This document shows, one piece after another, positions 8,799 through 17,282 of a DNA stretch of 43,579 bases (position 1 is its first letter; each line of letters begins with the position of its first letter). The stretch spans positions 1-43,579 of the forward strand of contig NZ_JAJDWC010000120.1 of the NCBI RefSeq assembly GCF_022825805.1, written 5' to 3'. Position numbers and translations under genes: made by a program. Source of the DNA: Phaeobacter sp. (GTDB taxonomy: Bacteria > Pseudomonadota > Alphaproteobacteria > Rhodobacterales > Rhodobacteraceae). The notes under the pieces were generated by a model. That model saw only the letters and a list, made by a program, of their open reading frames with translations, did no database searches and had not been told where the DNA came from.

Positions 8799-9184
8799 GC
8801 CGTCGTGGCGGTGCAGCTGACGCTGGGATCCGCTCGTTTATGCGGCCTGGAGCGGTGGCAGAAACAGCGATGAGACTGGCGGCTGGGGCGGGGTATTGAG
8901 GCGATTTCTAACGCCTGATTTAGGACAGCCTGACTGACCGAATGTTTCGCACGCGAAACATTTGGTCAAAGAACCTGCCGTAAATATCTGATAAATAACG
9001 AAACCCTGCCGCAACATATTGCGGGGCGGTTAACGCGGCGCACGCAACAGGGCGCCAGGATATCTTGTGGCGCGGGGCCGCGTTCTACCGGATTTTGTAG
9101 CGCAGCCTGCGCCATTTGGGGGCGGGGCAGAAAGGGTTAACATTCTGCCCGGCTCCGCGCGTTGTGTTTGGCTGCGCGTAAAGG
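8799..9184. other. Convergent gap with a long palindrome
   Basis: About 386 bp between the convergent ABC-F and dehydrogenase genes. It holds the palindrome at 8935-8968 and a small hairpin CCGCAA-CATA-TTGCGG at 9009-9024. No gene was recognised. Confidence 0.6.
8935..8968. repeat. 34-bp near-perfect palindrome
   Basis: Sixteen-base arms around a 2-nt centre (AC), with one mismatch that is a G-U wobble as RNA. The core is AATGTTTCGC-AC-GCGAAACATT. The outer half-sites TGTTTC/GAAACA equal those of the ParB site parS, but the centre is 2 bp longer. It also fits TGT-N12-ACA. With a 2-nt centre it reads more like a protein-binding site than a hairpin; no U-tract follows. Confidence 0.8.
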
Positions 9185-9940
9185 TCAGCGCATCCGCAGC
9201 GCGCCATCAAGGCGGATCACTTCGCCGTTGAGGTATCCCATTTCAACGATGAAGCCCGCCAGTCGGCCGTATTCCGCCGGGTCGCCCAGACGTGCGGGGT
9301 TGGGCACATCTGCGGCCAGTTGCTGCTGCACCTCTTCCGGCAGGCCCGCGAGCATCGGTGTCATGAAGATCCCCGGTGCGATGGTCATCACCCGCACGCC
9401 GGAGGACGCCAGATCGCGCGCCATCGGCAGGCACATGCCAACCACGCCCCCCTTTGAGGCGGCATAAGCGGCCTGGCCTTTTTGGCCGTCGAAGGCGGCG
9501 ATGGAGGCCGTGTTGATGATAACGCCGCGACCGCCATCCTCGGCGGCGTCGCATTTGGCGATCTCAACCGCGGCCAAGCGGGCCACATTGAAGGTGCCAA
9601 CCAGGTTGATGTCGATGGTGCGCTGATAGGCATCCAGCGGATGGGCGCCGTCGCGGTCCACGGTTTTGATGCCAAGGGCGATGCCCGCGCAGTTCACACA
9701 GGCGTTGATCTTGCCCATCTGCTGGCTGGCATGGGTCATAGCTGCGGCCACGGAGGCTTCATCGGTGACGTCGGTTTCAGCGAAATGGCCGCCGATCTCG
9801 GCAGCGACCGCCTGGCCGCGTTCCACATCGCGGTCCAGCAGGGTGACCTGCGCGCCGTTGGCGGCAAAATGACGGGCCGTGGCCTCGCCCAGACCCGAAG
9901 CCCCGCCGGTGATGACGGCGGCGGTTTGCGACAATTGCAT
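9185..9940 (-). CDS. Short-chain dehydrogenase, 3-hydroxyacyl-CoA dehydrogenase type II-like
   Basis: A 251-residue classical SDR: dinucleotide motif [10 protein letters not shown] (about residues 11-20), VNCAGIA (the NNAG-like strand), the catalytic Ser in [13 protein letters not shown] and YAASKGG with the Tyr-x3-Lys pair. The insert between NCAG and [11 protein letters not shown] and the C-terminus ([15 protein letters not shown]) resemble HSD10-type 3-hydroxy-2-methylbutyryl/3-hydroxyacyl-CoA dehydrogenases, so a role in fatty acid or isoleucine breakdown is likely. ATG 9940 has a strong GGGAGGGG Shine-Dalgarno just upstream; the longer frame to 10099 lacks support. Tandem operator-like palindromes lie 23-59 bp upstream. 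Confidence 0.9.
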   Translation of the reverse strand: MQLSQTAAVITGGASGLGEATARHFAANGAQVTLLDRDVERGQAVAAEIGGHFAETDVTDEASVAAAMTHASQQMGKINACVNCAGIALGIKTVDRDGAHPLDAYQRTIDINLVGTFNVARLAAVEIAKCDAAEDGGRGVIINTASIAAFDGQKGQAAYAASKGGVVGMCLPMARDLASSGVRVMTIAPGIFMTPMLAGLPEEVQQQLAADVPNPARLGDPAEYGRLAGFIVEMGYLNGEVIRLDGALRMR

Positions 9941-9962
9941 GAGACTGTCCCCTCCCAAGGAT

Positions 9963-9999
9963 CGATGTTCGTGAACATCGGTAAATGAACATGTGTTCA
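9963..9999. promoter_or_regulatory. Two tandem palindromes upstream of the SDR gene (candidate operators)
   Basis: Palindrome 1 is CGATGTTC-GT-GAACATCG at 9963-9980. Palindrome 2 is TGAACA-TG-TGTTCA at 9986-9999. Their centres are 21 bp apart, two helical turns, and both contain TGAACAT. This resembles a TetR-family operator pair over a promoter; the regulator is not in the window. Confidence 0.55.
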
Positions 10000-10114
10000 G
10001 ATAACCATGCCGACAGCGGACTGTCCAGCGTGATCCTTGGGCCCGGCCTGCAGAGATGCCTGTGTCGCGGGAGGCGTGGAAGGGAGGAAGGCGCGCCACA
10101 ATGGGCGGCGCGCC

Positions 10115-11059
10115 TTAGCTGTAGCTGGATAGACCGCCGCTCATCAGCTTTTTGTCCAGCGCCGCAATCGGGCGCAGCAGGCGACCCATCGGGCCCCAAT
10201 AGGCCCAGGTGCCGCCCAATTGGTGCAGCTGCGCGCCTGTGCCCAGTTTGAAACGAGCCAGACCCGCTGCGTCCTCGGTGTTGATCACGCCGAGATCGAG
10301 CCGCGCCACGCCCTGTTTCGCGAGCCAGGTCATCACCTCCCACATCAGGAGATTATGGGCAGACAGGCCCCGGCCGCGCGCGGTGGTATGGGCGATGTGA
10401 TAAGTGGCGCCGCGACCATGGCGCAACACGACGATACCGGCGACGACCTCTTTGCCCTCATGGGCCTCGAAAATCTTGGCCTGGCTTTTGTTTTCGCGCG
10501 CGTAGGCCAGCGTCAGCTCGACCGGCCAGCCGGTATAACGGCGGGCGCTTTGCTGGGCGGCATCGGCGGCAAAAATCCAATGTGCAGGGTTTTGCGGCAG
10601 CGACTGGCGGGTGATACGCAGCCCCTGACGTTCGGCGTGGACCAGCCGGTTGCGCCATTTCTGATGCAGCCGGGCGCGGCGCTGATCGGGGTCACCGGTC
10701 AGATCGAGCAGGCCGATATGGGCGGGGCTGACCAGGGGCACGGCACCGTGGCGGGCCAGCGCGGGTGTTGGCTGTTCCGGCGAGAGAATCACCGGCGTGC
10801 GGTGCAGGCCCTGTTCGCTCAGCACTTCGATCAGGCGCAGCGGCTTGTCGATGTTGGCACGGGTCACCATGGCGGCGTCAAACCGGCCCAGCAGTTTGCG
10901 GCGCAGCACCACGGTGTTTTTCAACTGCTCCAGCACCAGCGGCGCTTGGCCAGTGGCGGTCAGCGCGCGGGCGAATTCTTGCGATTGTTGCAGCGCTAGG
11001 ATGGTCTCGTCGCGCGGGATCTGGCGGGGCATGACATCAGCAGGCGTAAAATCAAACAT
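10115..11059 (-). CDS. GNAT/FemAB-like acyltransferase
   Basis: A 314-residue protein whose C-terminal half looks like a GNAT fold of the FemAB/BioF2-like type: KWRNRLVHAERQGLRI, then EGKEVVAGIVVLRHGRGATY followed by HTTARGRGLSAHNLLMWEVM. The final LDLGVINTEDAAGLARFKLG matches the FemAB-like ending. Substrate is unknown; peptidyl or amino-acid acylation is possible. The start at 11059 (MFDFTPADVM) is preferred to the in-frame 11134, whose extra residues look non-coding. It is transcribed away from the small plus-strand ORF at 11105. Confidence 0.8.
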   Translation of the reverse strand: MFDFTPADVMPRQIPRDETILALQQSQEFARALTATGQAPLVLEQLKNTVVLRRKLLGRFDAAMVTRANIDKPLRLIEVLSEQGLHRTPVILSPEQPTPALARHGAVPLVSPAHIGLLDLTGDPDQRRARLHQKWRNRLVHAERQGLRITRQSLPQNPAHWIFAADAAQQSARRYTGWPVELTLAYARENKSQAKIFEAHEGKEVVAGIVVLRHGRGATYHIAHTTARGRGLSAHNLLMWEVMTWLAKQGVARLDLGVINTEDAAGLARFKLGTGAQLHQLGGTWAYWGPMGRLLRPIAALDKKLMSGGLSSYS

Positions 11060-11104
11060 GGCGCCATTAACCGCTGGGAAACCTAAATGATGGTTAATGG
11101 GATC

Positions 11105-11242
11105 ATGAAAAATGAAAATAAAATTTTGAAGCACTCCGCACCAGGCGCGCGCATGACACGGTCGGCGGCATTCTTGCTGGCTGTCGCGCTCTCGATGCCG
11201 GTGGGCATTGTATTGATGTTGGTGGATATTCTGCTGATTTGA
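11105..11242 (+). CDS. Possible 45-residue single-span membrane protein
   Basis: A short frame read directly from the sequence: a basic N-terminus (MKNENKILKHSAPGARMTRS) followed by one hydrophobic span, AAFLLAVALSMPVGIVLMLV, then DILLI and a stop. An in-frame ATG at 11090 could add five residues. The Shine-Dalgarno is weak. A basic head plus one clean 20-residue span is not what random GC-rich DNA usually gives, and a hairpin terminator follows at 11382. Divergent from the FemAB-like gene. Function unknown. Confidence 0.42.
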   Translation: MKNENKILKHSAPGARMTRSAAFLLAVALSMPVGIVLMLVDILLI

Positions 11243-11274
11243 TGCCCAAGTTGGTGCCCAGTTTGATGCCCGGT
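11239..11274. repeat. 12-bp tandem repeat, 3 copies, from the small-ORF stop
   Basis: TTGATGCCCAAG, TTGGTGCCCAGT, TTGATGCCCGGT. The first unit contains the stop codon of the 45-residue frame. Confidence 0.75.
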
Positions 11275-11381
11275 TAGCGCCTGGTCAGAGGCCTGTTAAC
11301 GGCCTGTGTGATCCCAGGGGTCACCGTGCGACTGCGCCAAACTGGTTAAAACAGCCTGGTTAAACAGCCTTATAAAACAAC

Positions 11382-11408
11382 AAAGGGGGCCGCGGTGGCC
11401 CCCTTTTT
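11382..11408. terminator. Bidirectional rho-independent terminator
   Basis: Stem AAAGGGGGCC/GGCCCCCTTT with a 5-nt loop. It is followed by TTTTT on the plus strand and a T-rich tract on the minus strand. It lies about 50 bp downstream of tyrS (minus) and 140 bp after the small plus-strand ORF, and can serve both. Confidence 0.85.
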
Positions 11409-11459
11409 CATCGTCATAGACTGGCGATGTCGATCGCGTGATGACGGATCGGCAGGCGA

Positions 11460-12716
11460 TCAGCACTCCAGCTGGACCAATGCGTGGCGTTTTTTGCCCG
11501 CAGACAGTTTGATCGGGGAGGCCAGGGCCGCGGCATCAATCATCAGGCCTGCGTCTGTCAGCGGCTTGTCATCGATCTTGGCGCCATTTTCGTTGATCAG
11601 GCGTTTGGCATCCTTGCCGGATTTGGCCAGACCCGATTTGACGATCAGCTGCACAATCGAAATCCCGTCACCGAGATCAGCGGCGGAGAGTGACAGGGTG
11701 GGCAGGTCGTCGCCAATGCCGCCTTTTTCGAACACTTCACGGGCGGTGGCCTCTGCGGCCTCGGCTGCGGCGCGACCATGCAGCAGGGCGGTGACCTCAT
11801 TGGCGAGGATGACCTTGGCGGCATTCACCTCGGACCCCTGCAACGCGCCGAGACGGTTGCATTCATCCACCGGCAGTTCGGTGTAGAGTTTCAGGAACCG
11901 GCCCACATCGGCGTCGGTGGTGTTGCGCCAGAACTGCCAGAATTCATAGGTGCTGAGCATATCCGCGTTCAGCCAGACGGCGCCGTTTTGGGATTTGCCC
12001 ATCTTCTTGCCGTCCGAGGTGGTCAGAAGCGGTGAGGTCAGACCGTAGATTTCGTGGTCCAGCACCCGGCGGGTCAGGTCGATGCCGTTGACGATATTGC
12101 CCCATTGATCCGAGCCACCCATCTGCAGGATGCAGCCGTAGCGGCGGTTCAGCTCCAGGAAGTCATAGGCCTGCAGGATCATGTAGTTGAATTCAAGGAA
12201 CGACAGCGACTGTTCCCGATCCAGCCGGGATTTCACGCTTTCAAACGACAGCATCCGGTTGACCGAAAAATGCCGACCGATGTCGCGCAGGAAGCTGAGG
12301 TAGTTTAGATCGTCCAGCCATTCGGCGTTGTTCAGCATCATGGCGCCATTTTCGGCACCGGTGTCATAGTCGATGTAGGCGGCGAAGACTTTTTTGATGC
12401 CCGCGATATTGTCGTTGATCTTATCATCGGTCAGCAGCGGGCGTTCGTCCGCGCGGAAGGAGGGATCGCCCACTTTGGTGGTGCCGCCGCCCATCAGGGT
12501 GATCGGTTTGTGGCCGGTTTTCTGGAACCAGCGCAGCATCATGATCTGGATCAGCGAGCCGACATGTAGCGAGGTCGCAGTGGCGTCAAAGCCGATGTAG
12601 GCGGCCTGGCCGGGGGTCATCAGTGCCTCGTCGAGCCCCTGATAATCGGTGCAGTCGGCCAGATAGCCGCGCTCCATCATGGTTGCGATGAAGTCCGATT
12701 TGGGATGATAGGTCAT
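11460..12716 (-). CDS. tyrS: Tyrosyl-tRNA synthetase
   Basis: A 418-residue class I aminoacyl-tRNA synthetase that charges tRNA-Tyr. HIGH-type motif HVGS at residues 51-54; KMSKS-type loop KMGKS at 238-242; tyrosine-pocket blocks [14 protein letters not shown] and [17 protein letters not shown]. The C-terminal 65 residues are an S4 RNA-binding domain ([20 protein letters not shown]). Start at 12716 (MTYHPKSDF) follows family length; the frame to 12920 overlaps the divergent anmK gene. A terminator follows. Confidence 0.97.
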   Translation of the reverse strand: MTYHPKSDFIATMMERGYLADCTDYQGLDEALMTPGQAAYIGFDATATSLHVGSLIQIMMLRWFQKTGHKPITLMGGGTTKVGDPSFRADERPLLTDDKINDNIAGIKKVFAAYIDYDTGAENGAMMLNNAEWLDDLNYLSFLRDIGRHFSVNRMLSFESVKSRLDREQSLSFLEFNYMILQAYDFLELNRRYGCILQMGGSDQWGNIVNGIDLTRRVLDHEIYGLTSPLLTTSDGKKMGKSQNGAVWLNADMLSTYEFWQFWRNTTDADVGRFLKLYTELPVDECNRLGALQGSEVNAAKVILANEVTALLHGRAAAEAAEATAREVFEKGGIGDDLPTLSLSAADLGDGISIVQLIVKSGLAKSGKDAKRLINENGAKIDDKPLTDAGLMIDAAALASPIKLSAGKKRHALVQLEC

Positions 12717-12889
12717 GACGTGCCTCGGGTGACTGAATTGCGCGCTGCTGTATAAAACGCAAATGGCGCGGGGGAAAGCTGTCTGAACGGCTTTGCGGCA
12801 GAAAATCCCTGTTGTAGTTTGGGCTTTGCCACGCGCGGAGTGCGTTTGGCGCGACTTCTGACAGGCAAAACAGCGAGCAGACGAACACG

Positions 12890-14071
12890 ATGTCCAGAAC
12901 ACAGAACCGAGCCATTGCAAAATCGGGTGTCGTCCGGGCCCTGGGCACCATGAGCGGCACCTCGCTGGATGGGGTGGATGCGGCGGTGGTGGAGACCGAT
13001 GGCGTGGTGATTGCGGGCTTCGGGCCCAGCCGCTATCGCGCCTATGAACCGGTGGATCGGGCCTTGCTTGCCTCGGCGCTGGGGCAGTGGGATGGCCCGC
13101 AGGTGGCGGCGGCAGGCGAAACGGTCACGCGGGTGCATCAGTATCTGTTGGCCCCCTTTCTGGAGGCGCTGCGCGCGGCAGACGGCGACCCCGAGACGCA
13201 GGAAGATGCGGGCAAGGCGGTAGAGGTGATCGGCTTTCACGGCCAGACATTGGCCCATGCACCCAGACAACAGGGCACGCTGCAGGTCGGAGATGGCGCG
13301 GCGCTGGCGCAGGCGCTGGGCACGCCTGTGGTCTGGGATTTTCGCAGCGATGATGTGCGTCTTGGCGGCGAGGGCGCGCCACTGGCGCCGTTTTTCCACT
13401 TTGCCTGCGCCAAATATCTGAAGCGGGACAAGCCGTTGTGTTTTCTGAACCTCGGAGGGGTCGGCAACATCACCTATGTCGATCCACGGTTTGATGCGCC
13501 CGAAGAGCCCGGCGCGTTGCTTGCGTTTGACACCGGGCCTGCCAATGCGCCGATCAACGATCTGGTGCAGGCGCGCTGTGGTCAGGCGATGGATGAAGGC
13601 GGGCGGATCGCGCTGGGCGGTGAGGTTGAAACCGGCGCGTTGGAGCTGTTTCTGGCGGAGCCTTATTTTGCGCGGATGCCGCCCAAGTCGCTGGATCGCA
13701 ACGATTTTGCGGAGATGATCAATCTCGTCAGCGAGCTGAGCGACCGGGATGCGACGGCGACCCTGACCGCGATGTGCGCGGCAGCTGTGGCGCAAGGAAT
13801 GGATCATTGCCCCGAGCCGCTGGAGGTGGTGCTGGTCACCGGTGGCGGACGGCACAATCCGGTGTTGATGGAAATGCTGCGCGTGTCGCTTGATTGCCCG
13901 GTGGCGCCAATCGAAAGCGTCGGGCTGGACGGAGACATGCTGGAGGCGCAGGCCTTTGCCCATCTGGCGGTGCGGGTGGCGCGGGGATTGCCGACCTCCT
14001 GTCCCGGCACCACCGGCGTCAGCGCTTGTGTCGGTGGCGGCGTGGTCAGCGTACCGGGACAGGAAGGCTGA
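12890..14071 (+). CDS. anmK: Anhydro-N-acetylmuramic acid kinase
   Basis: A 393-residue ASKHA-fold kinase that converts 1,6-anhydro-MurNAc plus ATP to MurNAc-6-phosphate in cell-wall recycling. Signature [17 protein letters not shown] is near residue 20. [11 protein letters not shown] and [20 protein letters not shown] follow, then [10 protein letters not shown] and [12 protein letters not shown], and [14 protein letters not shown] near the C-terminus. Divergent from tyrS with 173 bp between, an arrangement common in Rhodobacterales. No amgK/murU or nagZ is beside it. Confidence 0.95.
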   Translation: MSRTQNRAIAKSGVVRALGTMSGTSLDGVDAAVVETDGVVIAGFGPSRYRAYEPVDRALLASALGQWDGPQVAAAGETVTRVHQYLLAPFLEALRAADGDPETQEDAGKAVEVIGFHGQTLAHAPRQQGTLQVGDGAALAQALGTPVVWDFRSDDVRLGGEGAPLAPFFHFACAKYLKRDKPLCFLNLGGVGNITYVDPRFDAPEEPGALLAFDTGPANAPINDLVQARCGQAMDEGGRIALGGEVETGALELFLAEPYFARMPPKSLDRNDFAEMINLVSELSDRDATATLTAMCAAAVAQGMDHCPEPLEVVLVTGGGRHNPVLMEMLRVSLDCPVAPIESVGLDGDMLEAQAFAHLAVRVARGLPTSCPGTTGVSACVGGGVVSVPGQEG

Positions 14072-14109
14072 GCGCGCCTGAGCGGAACGCTCTGTGACGA
14101 GATGCGGGT

Positions 14110-14541
14110 TCAGCCGCGGGGGATATCAAATCCCGGCGCGGCCAGTTCAAAGCCCTCGAACATGAACCCCGGCGAGACCGTGCAACTGACCAGCGTGTAC
14201 TCCCCGGTGGTGCGGGCGGCCTGCCAGTGGCCTTCGGGAACGATCAGCGGCGGCGCGCCCTCGGCCAGATCGGGGCTGAGCAGATGGTCCTGTGCGGGGC
14301 CTTCGTCGCTGGCGGAGAGGGACAGCACCAGCGGCGCGCCTGCGTGATAGAGCCAGATCTCGGTGGCATCGACCCGGTGCCAATGGCTGCTTTCGCCGGC
14401 TTTCAGTAGGAAATAGATGCAGGTGCCGCTGGCGCGGCCATTGTGGCTGTCGGCGTTCTCGGCAATCCAGGTCTGGCGGTAATAGCCGCCTTCGGGGTGC
14501 GGTTGGAGGTCCAGCTTGGCGATGATCTCATCTGCGGTCAT
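14110..14541 (-). CDS. Cupin family protein (DUF985)
   Basis: A 143-residue protein of the cupin_5/DUF985 family (YML079w-like beta-barrel). Markers are LQPHPEGGYYRQTW near the N-terminus and CIYFLLKAGESSHWHRVDAT, then EIWLYHAGAPL, PPLIVPEGHWQAAR and CTVSPGFMFEGFELA. The HWHR/E/H set could bind a metal or small ligand, but no reaction is established for the family. It converges on anmK (38 bp) and is divergent from selO (78 bp between starts). Confidence 0.9.
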   Translation of the reverse strand: MTADEIIAKLDLQPHPEGGYYRQTWIAENADSHNGRASGTCIYFLLKAGESSHWHRVDATEIWLYHAGAPLVLSLSASDEGPAQDHLLSPDLAEGAPPLIVPEGHWQAARTTGEYTLVSCTVSPGFMFEGFELAAPGFDIPRG

Positions 14542-14619
14542 GTCTGTGCTCCGTTTGTTTTGTTGGTTATGCGCATCTGCGGCTCTGGCAATTTGGCGTT
14601 TGCCGCATATGTTTGGGCC

Positions 14620-16089
14620 ATGACATTGCACATCCCCTTTGACAATACATATGCCGCGCTGCCGCCGGTGTTCTACACGAAACAGGCCCCCGTTCCGGTC
14701 AAGGCACCTGAGTTGCTGGCCTATAACGCAGCCCTTGGGGCAGAGCTGGGCATTGTGCCGGGCGAGGCGTCGGGTGAGGCGGCAGATCAGGCGGAGCAGG
14801 CCGAACTGGCCGAGATTTTTGCGGGCAATCATGTACCGGAGGGCAGTGATCCCCTGGCGCAGCTCTATGCAGGCCATCAATTTGGCAACTACAACCCGCA
14901 GCTGGGGGATGGGCGTGCGATTCTGTTGGGCGAGGTTGTTGGTACGGGCGGGCAGCGGCGTGACATCCAGTTGAAAGGCTCGGGGCGCACGCCTTATTCC
15001 CGTGGCGGGGACGGGCGGGCCTGGCTTGGCCCGGTTCTGCGGGAATATGTGGTCAGCGAAGCGATGCACAGCCTTGGCATTTCCACCACCCGCGCATTGG
15101 CGGCGGTGGCCACCGGCGAACTGGTCTGGCGGGAGCAAGGCGGCTTGCCCGGTGCGGTTCTGACGCGGGTGGCCAGCAGCCATCTGCGCGTCGGGACATT
15201 CCAGATCTTTGCCGCACGGGGCGAGCAGGCGGCGCTGCGCCAACTGACAGAGTATGCGATCCAGCGCCACTACCCCGAGGCAGATGGGCCGATGGGGTTG
15301 CTGCGCGCAGTGCGGGACCGCCAGTCAGAGCTGATTGCAGCCTGGATGTCGGTGGGGTTCATCCATGGGGTGATGAACACGGACAATTCGTCCATCTCGG
15401 GCGAGACGATTGATTACGGGCCATGCGCCTTCATGGATGTCTATCATCCCAGCACCGTGTTCAGTTCGATTGACCGGATGGGGCGCTATGCCTATTCCAA
15501 CCAGCCCGATATCGGCGTGTGGAACCTGGCGCAGCTGGCCACCGCGCTGATCCAAGGGAGCGAAGATCCGCAAGCGATGGTGGAGGAGGCGACCGAGATC
15601 GTCCACGCCATGCCCGCCCTGACAGAGGCCGCCTGGTTGCGCCGGTTCGGGGCCAAGATCGGCATTGCCGAGGCAACGCGCGAGGATATGCCGCTGATCA
15701 CCGATCTGATGCAGCGCATGGCAGCGGGGCAGGCAGATTTCACCAATACATTCCGGGCTTTGGTTGACGCAGTTGACAGTGATGCCGCATCCGCGCGGGC
15801 GCAGTTTCTGGATCCGGAGGCATTTGAGAGCTGGGCCACGGACTGGCGCGCCCGGCTGGAGCGCGAGGCGGACCCGGCGGCGGTGATGGCTGCGGCCAAC
15901 CCGGTCTACATTCCGCGCAACCACCGGATCGAGGCGATGATCGAAGCGGCGGTGGCGGGCGATATGGCACCGTTCGAGCGGCTGAATGCGGTCCTGTCGG
16001 ATCCGTTCACGGTGCAGCCTGATGCGGAAGATCTGCGGCGTCCCCCAGCGAAACATGAGGTGGTTGCAGCGACCTTCTGTGGCACCTGA
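14620..16089 (+). CDS. selO: Protein adenylyltransferase SelO (YdiU family)
   Basis: A 489-residue pseudokinase-fold enzyme that transfers AMP from ATP to Ser/Thr/Tyr of proteins, linked to oxidative stress. Seen: DNTYAALPPVFYT, LYAGHQFGNYNPQLGDGRA, the ATP-contacting QLKGSGRTPYSRGGDGRA, the active-site loop HGVMNTDN (Asp255) and DYGPCAFMD (Asp265). The C-terminus ends ATFCGT with a single Cys, where some family members carry a redox Cys or selenocysteine. ATG 14620 gives family length. Ends 3 bp before the end of the opposite-strand DMT gene. Confidence 0.95.
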   Translation: MTLHIPFDNTYAALPPVFYTKQAPVPVKAPELLAYNAALGAELGIVPGEASGEAADQAEQAELAEIFAGNHVPEGSDPLAQLYAGHQFGNYNPQLGDGRAILLGEVVGTGGQRRDIQLKGSGRTPYSRGGDGRAWLGPVLREYVVSEAMHSLGISTTRALAAVATGELVWREQGGLPGAVLTRVASSHLRVGTFQIFAARGEQAALRQLTEYAIQRHYPEADGPMGLLRAVRDRQSELIAAWMSVGFIHGVMNTDNSSISGETIDYGPCAFMDVYHPSTVFSSIDRMGRYAYSNQPDIGVWNLAQLATALIQGSEDPQAMVEEATEIVHAMPALTEAAWLRRFGAKIGIAEATREDMPLITDLMQRMAAGQADFTNTFRALVDAVDSDAASARAQFLDPEAFESWATDWRARLEREADPAAVMAAANPVYIPRNHRIEAMIEAAVAGDMAPFERLNAVLSDPFTVQPDAEDLRRPPAKHEVVAATFCGT

Positions 16090-16092
16090 GGC

Positions 16093-17055
16093 TTATTTGC
16101 GATTGATCAAAAGGATCCCGGTGGCAACCAGCGCCAGCGCGCCCCAGATCTGCGGATAGATCACCTCGGCCAGTAGCAGCCAGCCCAGCAGGGCGGCAAT
16201 CACCGGCGACAGGAAGCTGAAGGAGGCGACGGCGTTGGCGCGGTAGATGCTGATCAGCCAGAGCCACAGAAGATATCCGAGGCTGGCGACTGCGACGGCC
16301 TGAAACAACACACCCGCCACATGCAGCGCGCTGGGGTCGCGCAGCAGCGGGCCAAACAGCGGTGAGATCGCCAATAGGACCACCGCTGATGTGGCCAGTT
16401 GATAGGCCAACTGATGGAGTGGTGGCACCGTCGCAAGCGGTGTGATGCGGGCGCAAAGCGCGATGCCCGCCCAGGCAAGGGTCGAAAGCAGCGCCAGCGC
16501 ATCCCCCAGCAGCGATGCGGTGCCCCCGTTGCGGTGCAGCACAGCGAGGATGACGCCAGCCATGGCCAGCACCAGTCCCAGAGTGCGTGCCCGGCTTAGC
16601 CGTTCCCCCGGCAGCAGCAGGTGACCGGCAAGGGCCAGCCAGACCGGCATTGAGTTGAAGATGATGGTCACGCGCGAGACCGACGACAGGTCTAGGGCGA
16701 TGTAGAGGCAGACAAATTCGAGGGTGAACAACAGCCCCGCGACCAGACCCCAGAGATGGACGGATTGGTGCCACGGGGACCGGCCAGCCGGGTGCGCGGC
16801 GGTGGAGGGGGCCCCTGTTGGGGCGGGGTTTGTGGCGCCGTTGTTTGCGGCATGAGTTGCGCGGCGGCGCCCTGCGGTCCAGGCCATCCAGGCCAGCAGA
16901 ACCCCCAGCCCGATCAACGAGCGCAGCCCAGCCTGAAACACCGGGCCAAAGCCACCGTTGGTGACCTTGATGACCACCTGATTGAGACCCATCAGCCCGC
17001 TGAAGCCGATCAGCATTGCGGCGCCGAGGCCGTCCATTGCGCGTTTTTCACCCAT
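16093..17055 (-). CDS. DMT-superfamily (EamA) transporter
   Basis: A 320-residue inner-membrane protein with about ten hydrophobic segments in two EamA repeats (for example LIGFSGLMGLNQVVIKVTNG and YLLWLWLISIYRANAVASFS, the latter a typical second-repeat motif). EamA proteins usually export metabolites or amino acids. Between spans 2 and 3 there is a 40-residue Ala/Thr/Pro-rich cytoplasmic loop, longer than usual. It converges on selO with a 3-bp gap. Substrate unknown. Confidence 0.88.
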   Translation of the reverse strand: MGEKRAMDGLGAAMLIGFSGLMGLNQVVIKVTNGGFGPVFQAGLRSLIGLGVLLAWMAWTAGRRRATHAANNGATNPAPTGAPSTAAHPAGRSPWHQSVHLWGLVAGLLFTLEFVCLYIALDLSSVSRVTIIFNSMPVWLALAGHLLLPGERLSRARTLGLVLAMAGVILAVLHRNGGTASLLGDALALLSTLAWAGIALCARITPLATVPPLHQLAYQLATSAVVLLAISPLFGPLLRDPSALHVAGVLFQAVAVASLGYLLWLWLISIYRANAVASFSFLSPVIAALLGWLLLAEVIYPQIWGALALVATGILLINRK

Positions 17056-17219
17056 GGCGCCACAGAAGGCCGCGGCTGGCGGAGTGTCAATGCGCGCGGC
17101 CCGGGCTGGTGTGCGATTTAGCCCTGACCGCGCGTCTTTTTATCGGCTCTGCAGGCGCTTGGTCGTATTGCGCACGTGCGGCGCTGTTTGGCCATGCGGC
17201 ATGGGCTATAAACAGTAAA

Positions 17220-17244
17220 ACCGGAGCAGATGAACTGCTCCGGT
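17220..17244 (-). terminator. Rho-independent terminator of the helicase gene
   Basis: Stem ACCGGAGCAG/CTGCTCCGGT with a 5-nt loop, followed on the minus strand by TTTAC. It lies 38 bp after the helicase stop. Confidence 0.8.
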
Positions 17245-17282
17245 CTGATCCCCCAATATGCTGGGGTGCGGTTTTGAATGGT

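Noticed and set aside
8935..8968. Palindrome as a true parS site
   Set aside because: Centre is 2 bp longer than the 16-bp parS consensus and no par genes are near; kept only as a candidate binding site.
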